Origin: Hyphomicrobiales bacterium
GTDB lineage: Bacteria > Pseudomonadota > Alphaproteobacteria > Rhizobiales > JALURZ01
Reading direction: 5' to 3'
NCBI GenBank assembly: GCA_027058735.1
Contig: JALURZ010000058.1
Location: forward strand, 1-5,532
DNA length: 5,532 bases
Below the pieces are notes generated by a model. That model made no database searches, was not told the origin of the DNA, and worked only from the letters and a program-made list of their open reading frames with translations. This document shows, in pieces, positions 1 through 5,428 of the stretch; position 1 is the stretch's first letter, and the number at the start of each line of letters is the position of its first letter. Made by a program: the position numbers and the translations under genes.

Positions 1-58
1 ATCTGGGCGCGGACGGCCGGGCCGACGACCAGCCGCCCGCGGCCGTCCGCGCCCAGAT
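1..58. repeat. Perfect 18-bp inverted repeat inside flgL, at the window edge
   Basis: Positions 1-18 (ATCTGGGCGCGGACGGCC) are the exact reverse complement of 41-58, separated by 22 nt. The arm starts at base 1, so it may extend further left. It lies inside the flgL reading frame (residues 171-189) and the frame stays open across it. It could be chance in GC-rich coding DNA, an RNA hairpin, or a fold-back artefact if the window starts at a contig end. Confidence 0.7.
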
Positions 59-569
59 CGGCCAGCAGGCGCTCGGCGATGATCTGTTTCAGCCCGGCGC
101 CAGGTCCATCGCCGTTGAGAATCCTGTCGGCGCTGACGACCGGCGCATCCGCGGTGTCGCGTCCGGCAAACAGGTGGCGGCCCGCAATTTCGAAATTGAG
201 CAGCCCGATCGCCTCGATCAGCCGGTCGCCGGCGGTGATCTGCACCTGGGACTGGTCGGCGCTGGCGAATGTGAGCGTGCTGTTCAGCGTATCCGTGCGG
301 GTCTCGCCAACGATTTCCTCAAGGCGCCCCAGATTCTGCTGAACGAGATCGAGGCGCAGCTTGGCCAGGGCGATGGCCGACTGATAGCCATCCACCGCCG
401 AGACCCGGGCGCGCAGGGACAGGGCCAGCAGCCGGTCATTGCCCAGCCCGCCATAGGTCTCCGATTTCTTGCCTGTGGCCATCTGGCGCTGCAGATCATT
501 GAGCTGGGAGCGCAATGCCACAATATCGCTCAAAAGACCGGAACCGCTGGAAATTGGCGAAAGGGCCAT
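1..569 (-). CDS. flgL: Flagellar hook-associated protein 3 (FlgL), N-terminal 189 residues; 3' end outside window
   Basis: FlgL forms the second hook-filament junction ring, between FlgK and the flagellin filament, and is exported by the flagellar type III system. The ATG at 569 is preceded by AAGGA (580-576) with a 6-nt spacer and lies 13 nt after the flgK stop, so the two are cotranscribed. Residues 1-90 look like the flagellin-type D0/D1 N-terminus: a start MALSPISSGSGLL followed by long amphipathic helices (LRSQLNDLQRQMATGKK at 19-35, ALAKLRLDLVQQNLGRLEEIV at about 67-87). The segment GRHLFAGRDTADAPV (130-144) matches the conserved G-x-Y/H-L-F-x-G block of FlgL and flagellins. No cysteine is visible, as is usual for axial flagellar proteins. 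The frame is open to the window edge. A flagellin is the alternative, but position after flgK favours FlgL. The last residues, 183-189 (GPAVRAQ), lie in one arm of a perfect inverted repeat and could be unreliable. Confidence 0.88.
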   Translation of the reverse strand, partial: MALSPISSGSGLLSDIVALRSQLNDLQRQMATGKKSETYGGLGNDRLLALSLRARVSAVDGYQSAIALAKLRLDLVQQNLGRLEEIVGETRTDTLNSTLTFASADQSQVQITAGDRLIEAIGLLNFEIAGRHLFAGRDTADAPVVSADRILNGDGPGAGLKQIIAERLLADLGADGRGRLVVGPAVRAQ

Positions 570-582
570 GGCTGTATCCTTG

Positions 583-2457
583 CTAGATCTGCCTGAGAAT
601 TTCGATCAGTTCGCTGACCGCCGTTATGACGCGGGCGTTGGCCGCATAGGCGTTCTGCAGCACCAGCAATTGCGCCATCTCGGTATCGACATCCACCTTG
701 GTGGCCGTATCGAAGCGCGATTGCAGACCGCCCAGCACCACCGTCTGCGCCTCAAGCGCGCCTGCCGCCGAACTCACGACCTGGCCCTGAAAGGAGACGA
801 TGCGCTGCGCGAATGTGGATACCGAGGTCGTCAGCGGCGAGCCGGGCGAACCGATGCCGGTGCCTGGATCGAACGTGAAGATCTGCTGCGAAAAGCGCTC
901 AACAAGGGCAAGCGGGCGGGCCGGATCGCCGATGCCGGTGGGCGGACTGGTGGAATAGACCACCAGAGCCGTGTTGTCGGCGACCACCGCCGCGTTGACC
1001 GCGATGCGCTGGGCAAATCCGATTTTCTGGTCGGTTCCATCGGGATTGTTGGAATAGGGCACGACCGCGCCGTTCGGATCGACGAACAGGGCCAGTTGCT
1101 CGCCGTCATCGGCCAGCGCGGTGGAGGTGATGGCGGCATTCAGGCTGTCGATGCTGATGGTTCCCGCCGCGCCATCGTCGAGAATGCGAATCGTGTCCGC
1201 GGCGGGTGAGGAGACCGTGATGCTGGCGCCGAGCGCGGCATCGATCGCGGCGGCGGCGCCTGCCAGCCCGCCGCTGAAATCTATACCGATGACCGTATCG
1301 TCGGGATCGGCGGTCGCATCGTTGCCCAGGGGCAATGTGGCCGGATCGTCAACCCGTATCAGCGTCACGTTCTGCTGCGTGCCGGGCGGGGTCTGGGTAT
1401 AGGCCAGCTTGATCTCGTTGCCCGCCAGGAGACCGGCAATATCGATATCGAAGCCGTTCTGGGCGCCCACCGCCACCGGCGTGCCGGCGACATTCTTGGT
1501 CGACAGCGACAGCGCAAGACTGTGGGCGAATTCGTCGAGCTGATCTTGCGCCTGCACGAGCACGGTATCGCGCATTTCCTTCAGCGAGGCGATCGCTCCG
1601 CCGCGCAGCGATCCGCCCTTGAACAGATCGACCTGGGAGCCGGCGACCGTCTGCAGCACCAGGGTGCCGACGCCCCGCAGGCTGTCGTCATTGCTGAACA
1701 GGGAGGCCGGGCCGATGGCGGCATGTTCGTCAAACGACAGGACCGCGGCCTGCGAACCCACCAGCAGATTGCCGTTGGATGTGAACACCCGGGCAACGCC
1801 GTTATCGCTGACGGCGACGGAGATATCCAGCAGGCCCGATAACTGGTCGATGAAGCGGTCGCGTTCATCGGCGATGTCCGCCGTGCCGCTCGCGCTGTCG
1901 GCAAATTCCGCGATCTGCCGGTTGAGGCTGGCGATCTGTTGCAGGGCGGTGTTGACCTGGTCCACCGAATCCGCGATGCGCGCTTCGGCCTGGCGGCGCA
2001 TCTCCTGGATATCGTTGCTCATGGAATTGAGGTGCCGGGCCAGCGCCTGCGCCTCGGCGATGGTCTGCTCGCGCGTGCCGAAATCGTCCGGGGCGGCGGT
2101 GAGATCCTGCAGCGATTGTCCGAAATTATTGACCACGCTGTCGAGCGCATTCGCCGCGCCCGGCCGGCCGAACAACTGATCGATCCGGCTCAGGAACTGA
2201 TCGCGGACCTCCAGAAAACTGGCGATGCCGCTCTCGGTGCGGATCTGCTGTTGCAGGAAGGTATCGACGCCGCGGGTTATCTGACCGGCGCGGATCGAAC
2301 TGAGCGAATTTCCGAGCAGCTGGGTGACCGGTGCCTGGGCCTTGCGGGTATAACCCGGCGTGCCCGCATTGGCCACGTTGCGCGAGACCAGATCGACGCT
2401 CGACTGAACGAAGTGAAGACCCGATAGCGCTGTTCCCAGGGCAGCCGAAAGGCCCAT
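583..2457 (-). CDS. flgK: Flagellar hook-associated protein 1 (FlgK)
   Basis: FlgK caps the completed hook and forms the first junction layer on which FlgL and the filament assemble; it is secreted through the flagellar channel. The 624-residue protein begins MGLSAALGTALSGL and carries the rod/hook-family N-terminal motif RNVANAGTPGYTRK (26-39). It ends with the matching C-terminal helix, about 588-624, containing EMAQLLVLQNAYAANARVI. These two ends are the coiled-coil D0 domain shared by axial proteins. Residues 130-220 are a long helical stretch; the middle, about 330-560, is a variable Ala/Gly/Asp-rich beta region expected to be surface exposed. Length is at the upper end for FlgK but normal for Hyphomicrobiales-type proteins. 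No cysteine is visible. The start is supported by GGGAG (2470-2466), 8 nt before the ATG. It lies 62 nt after flgE and 13 nt before flgL, as the second gene of the operon. Confidence 0.95.
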   Translation of the reverse strand: MGLSAALGTALSGLHFVQSSVDLVSRNVANAGTPGYTRKAQAPVTQLLGNSLSSIRAGQITRGVDTFLQQQIRTESGIASFLEVRDQFLSRIDQLFGRPGAANALDSVVNNFGQSLQDLTAAPDDFGTREQTIAEAQALARHLNSMSNDIQEMRRQAEARIADSVDQVNTALQQIASLNRQIAEFADSASGTADIADERDRFIDQLSGLLDISVAVSDNGVARVFTSNGNLLVGSQAAVLSFDEHAAIGPASLFSNDDSLRGVGTLVLQTVAGSQVDLFKGGSLRGGAIASLKEMRDTVLVQAQDQLDEFAHSLALSLSTKNVAGTPVAVGAQNGFDIDIAGLLAGNEIKLAYTQTPPGTQQNVTLIRVDDPATLPLGNDATADPDDTVIGIDFSGGLAGAAAAIDAALGASITVSSPAADTIRILDDGAAGTISIDSLNAAITSTALADDGEQLALFVDPNGAVVPYSNNPDGTDQKIGFAQRIAVNAAVVADNTALVVYSTSPPTGIGDPARPLALVERFSQQIFTFDPGTGIGSPGSPLTTSVSTFAQRIVSFQGQVVSSAAGALEAQTVVLGGLQSRFDTATKVDVDTEMAQLLVLQNAYAANARVITAVSELIEILRQI

Positions 2458-2465
2458 ATCATGAA

Positions 2466-2470
2466 CTCCC
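2466..2470 (-). promoter_or_regulatory. Ribosome binding site of flgK
   Basis: GGGAG on the minus strand lies 8 nt upstream of the flgK ATG at 2457. Another ATG (2462-2460) is only 3 nt from it and in a different frame, so this spacing supports 2457 as the start. Confidence 0.7.
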
Positions 2471-2477
2471 GCCCGCA

Positions 2478-2499
2478 GGCGCGCCCGCCCGGGCGCGCC
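2478..2499 (-). other. GC-rich hairpin between flgE and flgK
   Basis: Positions 2478-2486 (GGCGCGCCC) and 2491-2499 (GGGCGCGCC) form a perfect 9-bp stem with a 4-nt loop, inside the 62-nt flgE-flgK gap. There is no T-run after it on the minus strand, so it does not look like an intrinsic terminator. A cotranscribed hairpin at this place could protect the flgE mRNA 3' end or tune flgK expression relative to flgE; that role is inferred. The flgK SD begins 7 nt downstream. Confidence 0.65.
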
Positions 2500-2519
2500 G
2501 CCGGCTCAACAGGTTGAAA

Positions 2520-3893
2520 TCACCGGACCATATTGAGCGCTTCTTGCAGCATCTCATCGGCGGTGGAGACAATTCTTGTATTGGCGGAATAGGCCTGCTG
2601 GGTCACGATCAGCTTGGTGAATTCATCCGCCACATCCGCGTTCGAGCCCTCGAGCGCCTGGGCGATGATGCGGCCCGACGCGTTCAGCAGCGCCGCGCCC
2701 GATTCCCGGGTCGCGCCGAAGGCGCCCCCGTCCAGCTTGCGCAGCAGCCCCACCGCATTGAACGAGGCCAGCGTCACCTCCGCCTGATCGACCGACTGTC
2801 CGTTTGAGAAAAATCCGACAATCCGCCCCTCATCGGAGATCGACAGGCTGCTCAGTTCGCCCGAGGCAAAGCCGTTCTGGCTGATGGCGGTCACCTGCGC
2901 GGTGCCGCTGGGATCGGCGAATTGCGACAGTCCCGCCTGGCCGTGAATTATGTTCACATTGCCGAGATTGAAGCCATCAACGCTCAGTCCCGTGATCGTG
3001 ACCGAGGGCAAGGCGGGGTTCAACTGCCCCGCGGCGTCGAACACATAGTCCTGTCCGACGTTCTGCCACTGGGTGGTTGCGCCGGTCGCGGTCGAATCGC
3101 TCAGATAGAAGAGGTTCCACGTATCCGCGCCGCCATTGGCGACGCTATCGATCTTGCCCCATCGCAACTGGACATTAACCGGCGCGCCGCCGGCATCGAA
3201 CAGGGTGATGGCGCCGCCGGCAATGGTGCGGTCAAGAAACAGGCTCGCCTCATCGGCCCTGACGGTCCCGGTGCCCGCTGTCGTGGGATCGGTGGTGAAG
3301 GGTGCTGCGGTCAGCAATTCGCTGTTTGGCACCGCCGCGCTGTAATTCGCGGTCAGCGGCAGGGCGGCGAGGTTGGCGCGATACTCGATTTCGGTCGATG
3401 CCCTGGCCGGCAGGAAGTCATTCCGGATCTGAATAATCTGGGGCAAGGTGCCGCTGACATTGCCGGTCACCGTGTCGATCGGCAGGCCTTTCAGAAAATA
3501 TCCCGCCCCGTTGACGAGGAACCCTTCGCGATCGAGCTCGAAGTCGCCGCGCCGGGTATAGAGGGATTCTCCATTGAACACCGGGGAGCCATCGGTCACG
3601 CCGATGGGCTGCTCGACGATGAACAGGCCCTGGCCATTGATCGCCATGTGCGTATTGACCTGGGAGTTCTGGATATCACCCTGGATCGAGTTGGTGGACC
3701 GCGATCCGGCCAGCACCACGCCGGAGCGCGCGATGGTCGGATCGGATTCCGACACGATTTCCTCAAACGTCGTTTCCGCGCGCTTGAAGGCTGTCGTCTG
3801 CGAGTTGGCGATATTGTCCGAGATGTGCTCAAGCGCGAGCGACTGCGCCCGCAGGCCACTGACCGCCGTAGACAAGGCCCCAAAGATACCCAT
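2520..3893 (-). CDS. flgE: Flagellar hook protein (FlgE)
   Basis: FlgE polymerises into the flexible hook joining the basal-body rod to the filament. From the start chosen here the protein has 457 residues. The N-terminus MGIFGALSTAVSGLRAQ is followed by the rod/hook signature NIANSQTTAFKR (27-38). Next come the hook-type segments NGQGLFIV (86-93), YTRRGDF (112-118) and, at 121-136, a GFLVNGAGYFLKG block. The C-terminal helix, 415-457, contains EGSNADVADEFTKLI and TQQAYSANTRIVSTADEML. Lengthy Ala/Gly/Thr-rich central domains fit FlgE rather than the shorter rod proteins FlgF and FlgG. The longest frame starts at 3899 (MNMG), but AAGGAG directly abuts that ATG and is 6 nt from the ATG at 3893, so 3893 is the likelier start. 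It is the first gene of the flgE-flgK-flgL operon, with a sigma-54-type promoter upstream. No cysteine is visible. Confidence 0.93.
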   Translation of the reverse strand: MGIFGALSTAVSGLRAQSLALEHISDNIANSQTTAFKRAETTFEEIVSESDPTIARSGVVLAGSRSTNSIQGDIQNSQVNTHMAINGQGLFIVEQPIGVTDGSPVFNGESLYTRRGDFELDREGFLVNGAGYFLKGLPIDTVTGNVSGTLPQIIQIRNDFLPARASTEIEYRANLAALPLTANYSAAVPNSELLTAAPFTTDPTTAGTGTVRADEASLFLDRTIAGGAITLFDAGGAPVNVQLRWGKIDSVANGGADTWNLFYLSDSTATGATTQWQNVGQDYVFDAAGQLNPALPSVTITGLSVDGFNLGNVNIIHGQAGLSQFADPSGTAQVTAISQNGFASGELSSLSISDEGRIVGFFSNGQSVDQAEVTLASFNAVGLLRKLDGGAFGATRESGAALLNASGRIIAQALEGSNADVADEFTKLIVTQQAYSANTRIVSTADEMLQEALNMVR

Positions 3894-3899
3894 GTTCAT

Positions 3900-3905
3900 C
3901 TCCTT
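3900..3905 (-). promoter_or_regulatory. Ribosome binding site deciding the flgE start
   Basis: AAGGAG (minus strand 3905-3900) touches the first in-frame ATG (3899, zero spacing) but lies an ideal 6 nt from the second (3893). The first ATG could not be used efficiently from this SD, which supports a protein starting MGIFG, as in related hook proteins. Confidence 0.8.
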
Positions 3906-3919
3906 GCAAATGCGCCTGC

Positions 3920-3947
3920 GACACCATGTCTGCGGGCGTTTGGTGTC
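3920..3947 (-). other. Hairpin in the flgE leader
   Basis: GACACCA (3920-3926) and TGGTGTC (3941-3947) are perfect 7-bp inverted arms around a 14-nt loop. The structure lies between the predicted transcription start (about 3957) and the flgE SD, so it would form in the 5' untranslated region. A regulatory role is inferred only from position. Confidence 0.45.
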
Positions 3948-3967
3948 CCTTCACTGGCATGACAACT

Positions 3968-3983
3968 AGCAATCGCCGGGCCA
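3968..3983 (-). promoter_or_regulatory. Sigma-54 (RpoN) promoter of flgE-flgK-flgL
   Basis: The minus strand reads TGGCCCGGCGATTGCT, which fits the sigma-54 consensus TGGCACG-N4-TTGCW with one mismatch. It keeps the invariant GG (3982-3981) and GC (3970-3969) separated by exactly 10 nt. Counting the C of GC as -12 puts the transcription start near 3957, giving a leader of about 64 nt before the flgE ATG. Hook and HAP genes are sigma-54 dependent in several alphaproteobacteria, for example Caulobacter, which supports the call. Confidence 0.8.
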
Positions 3984-4001
3984 GTTGGCATCTTTGTTCA
4001 A

Positions 4002-4014
4002 TATCAATGATTTA
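4002..4014. promoter_or_regulatory. IHF binding site upstream of the flgE promoter
   Basis: TATCAATGATTTA matches the IHF consensus WATCAANNNNTTR at every defined position. It lies in a short AT-rich patch at about -45 to -57 relative to the predicted flgE start, the usual place for IHF to bend DNA between a sigma-54 promoter and its distal activator site. Confidence 0.7.
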
Positions 4015-4032
4015 GACGGATTTTCCGGGCCG

Positions 4033-4047
4033 GCGGCGTGGCGCCGC
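4033..4047. repeat. Short GC-rich inverted repeat in the flgE/moxR intergenic region
   Basis: GCGGCG (4033-4038) and CGCCGC (4042-4047) form a perfect 6-bp stem with a 3-nt loop, at about -76 to -90 from the predicted flgE start. In GC-rich DNA a dyad this short may be chance. Confidence 0.35.
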
Positions 4048-4066
4048 GGGCGGCAATAACCGACCG

Positions 4067-4109
4067 ACCCGGCAGCTTTTGCCCGGTGTGCCCGGCGGAT
4101 CGCGCCGGG
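4067..4109. promoter_or_regulatory. Candidate enhancer dyads for the flgE sigma-54 promoter
   Basis: Two GC-rich dyads sit side by side. The first, 4069-4086, has CCGGCA and TGCCCGG around a short T-rich centre, matching with a one-base bulge. The second, 4091-4109, is perfect: CCCGGCG, 5 nt, CGCCGGG. They lie at about -110 to -130 and -134 to -152 from the predicted flgE start, the distance at which sigma-54 activators bind. In Caulobacter the flagellar activator FlbD binds GC-rich sites at comparable places. Assignment to a FlbD-type protein is inference from position and symmetry. Confidence 0.45.
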
Positions 4110-4170
4110 ACCGGGCGCATGGTGAGGGGCATGTTTCAGCGCCCCCTTCGCACCGCCGGGCCCCACCCCG

Positions 4171-4209
4171 GTATCGGTGTGTCTTGTTGTATTTGGCCAG
4201 TTCCGATAC
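4171..4209. promoter_or_regulatory. Dyad upstream of moxR (possible regulatory site)
   Basis: GTATCGG (4171-4177) and CCGATAC (4203-4209) are perfect 7-bp inverted arms separated by 25 nt, ending 59 nt before the moxR ATG. A TTGTTG at 4184-4189 between the arms might serve as a -35 box, but the only -10-like sequence (CGATAC, 4204-4209) gives a short 14-nt spacer, so no promoter is claimed. The rest of the 375-nt flgE-moxR gap holds the flgE control elements and no further gene. Confidence 0.3.
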
Positions 4210-4268
4210 GGTCCCTCCGCGTCTGGCCGGACGGGCGGGCGGAAACGGAACTTGGGGCACGGGATATC

Positions 4269-5114
4269 ATGCGTTTTGAAGGCACAAAGGACTATGTGGC
4301 GACGGCGGATCTGCGCATCGCCGTGAACGCGGCGATCACGCTGGAGCGTCCGTTGCTGATCAAGGGCGAACCGGGCACCGGCAAGACCGTGCTGGCCCAC
4401 GAGGTGGCCAGGGCGCTCAAGGCCCCGCTCATCGAGTGGCATATCAAATCGACCACCAAGGCGCAGCAGGGACTGTATGAGTATGATGCGGTCAGCCGCC
4501 TGCGCGATTCCCAGCTTGGCGATGAACGGGTGGGCGATATCCGCAACTACATCAAACGCGGCAAGTTGTGGGATGCCTTCACGAAGGACAGCCGGCCCAT
4601 TCTGCTGATCGATGAAGTGGACAAGGCGGATATCGAGTTTCCCAACGATCTTCTGCTTGAACTCGACCGTATGGAATTTCACGTCTATGAAACGGGAGAA
4701 ACCGTCACCGCCAAACAGCGCCCGGTCGTGATCATCACCTCCAACAACGAAAAGGAACTGCCCGACGCGTTCCTGCGGCGCTGCTTTTTTCACTATATCC
4801 GGTTTCCCGACGCCGACACCATGGCGCAGATCGTGGAGGTGCACTTTCCCGGTCTCAAGACCAAGCTGGTGAAAGAGGCGCTGAATGTTTTCTACGAAAT
4901 CCGCGATGTGCCGGGCGTCAAGAAAAAGCCGTCCACGTCCGAACTGCTCGACTGGATCAAACTGCTGCTGAACGAGGATATCGACGCCCAGACCCTGCGC
5001 GAACGCGATTCCAGCAAGATCATCCCGCCGCTGCATGGGGCGTTGCTCAAGAACGAACAGGACGTGCACCTGTTTGAACGCCTGGCCTTCATGGCCCGCA
5101 GGGAACGCGGTTAG
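4269..5114 (+). CDS. MoxR-family AAA+ ATPase
   Basis: This is a cytoplasmic AAA+ ATPase of the MoxR group, whose members act as chaperone-like ATPases, often with a VWA-domain partner, to mature or activate protein complexes. The 281-residue protein has a Walker A motif GEPGTGKT (33-40), a Walker B motif ILLIDE (111-116), a sensor-1 stretch IITSNN (155-160) and arginines in FLRRCFF (168-174) where the Arg finger is expected. The remainder, about 175-281, is the helical lid, with conserved-looking KKKPSTSELLDW (218-229) and IPPLHGALLKNEQDVHLFERL. All ATPase motifs are intact. The frame is open from 4038, but residues before the ATG at 4269 look non-conserved and the family starts MRFEGTKDYV. 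The SD is weak (GGGA at 4261-4264, 4-nt spacer). It is divergent from flgE with no sign of a flagellar role. No VWA partner gene follows within the window. The specific client is unknown. Confidence 0.92.
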   Translation: MRFEGTKDYVATADLRIAVNAAITLERPLLIKGEPGTGKTVLAHEVARALKAPLIEWHIKSTTKAQQGLYEYDAVSRLRDSQLGDERVGDIRNYIKRGKLWDAFTKDSRPILLIDEVDKADIEFPNDLLLELDRMEFHVYETGETVTAKQRPVVIITSNNEKELPDAFLRRCFFHYIRFPDADTMAQIVEVHFPGLKTKLVKEALNVFYEIRDVPGVKKKPSTSELLDWIKLLLNEDIDAQTLRERDSSKIIPPLHGALLKNEQDVHLFERLAFMARRERG

Positions 5115-5279
5115 AGCGTGTCTTTGTTATACGGAATCATTTGACCGGATTTTCGCGTTTGGCTCGGAGGTCATCGGGCTTTCCTTGTGGCCGGGCAGGA
5201 CCAGGGCGGAAAGGCTTCCTGGCCTTGCCGGCAAACGCCAAAATCCGGTCAAGTGATCCCGTATGGCAAAGCCACGCTC
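5114..5279. repeat. Palindromic intergenic repeat with 48-bp terminal inverted repeats (MITE- or RIME-like)
   Basis: Left arm 5114-5161 and right arm 5232-5279 are inverted copies of 48 bp, aligning without gaps at 42 of 48 positions; both begin GAGCGTG when read inward and share the stretch TTGACCGGATTTT. The 70-nt centre is also partly self-complementary. No coding frame of interest lies within. The left arm begins on the final G of the moxR stop codon, so the transcript would run straight into this fold, which could act as an mRNA-end structure or terminator. Short palindromic intergenic repeats such as RIME elements are common in Hyphomicrobiales. Membership of a named family cannot be judged here, and no target-site duplication is visible (TA on the left, AA on the right). 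Confidence 0.75.
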
Positions 5280-5336
5280 AAGGACCGGCAAACCTGCCGC
5301 GATGCGGGATCCGCATTCGCCTCCGCACAACCGGCA

Positions 5337-5379
5337 CCCGCGGCCGGCCCGCTTCAACTGCAATTGCCCGCGGCCGGCC
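5337..5379. repeat. GC-rich 13-bp direct repeat
   Basis: CCCGCGGCCGGCC occurs at 5337-5349 and 5367-5379, a 30-bp period. Each copy contains the palindrome GGCCGGCC. No function can be assigned. Confidence 0.55.
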
Positions 5380-5385
5380 GGACGC

Positions 5386-5419
5386 CCCTTCGTTCAGGGT
5401 GGCCCTTCGTTCAGGGTGG
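5386..5419. repeat. 17-bp perfect tandem duplication
   Basis: CCCTTCGTTCAGGGTGG is repeated exactly twice, 5386-5402 and 5403-5419, directly before the TetR-like palindrome. Each unit has a small dyad (CCCT, 6 nt, AGGG) and contains CGTTCA, which also forms part of the palindrome. It could be replication slippage or extra operator half-sites. Confidence 0.75.
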
Positions 5420-5428
5420 CGGACAAAA

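Noticed and set aside
469..1209. Plus-strand 246-aa open frame opposite flgK
   Set aside because: It is antisense to the clearly homologous FlgK frame, is Arg/Gly-rich with no recognisable domain, and is the kind of long shadow frame expected in GC-rich coding DNA.
2478..2499. Intrinsic terminator between flgE and flgK
   Set aside because: The stem is strong but no T-run follows on the transcribed minus strand, and flgK and flgL have no evident promoter of their own here.
2922..3962. Plus-strand 346-aa open frame opposite flgE
   Set aside because: It mirrors the flgE codons over nearly its whole length, has no recognisable motif and runs through the flgE leader. FlgE has clear family motifs at both ends.
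4009..4030. Second, degraded copy of the 48-bp inverted-repeat arm (GACGGATTTTCC against GACCGGATTTTCG)
   Set aside because: Only about 10-12 bp match, with a gap and no further similarity on either side; too short to separate from chance.
4038..4268. N-terminal extension of the ATPase from an upstream ATG at 4038
   Set aside because: The extra 77 residues are Arg/Pro-rich and overlap the dyads upstream of flgE. The family begins at MRFEG, so 4269 was chosen.
3966..5069. Minus-strand 367-aa open frame opposite moxR and the intergenic region
   Set aside because: It is antisense to the intact AAA+ motifs of the ATPase and spans the sigma-54/IHF control region. Its sequence is low-complexity and unlike any family I recognise.
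5114..5279. Insertion sequence carrying a transposase
   Set aside because: Only 70 nt separate the inverted arms and there is no coding capacity, so at most this is a non-autonomous element.
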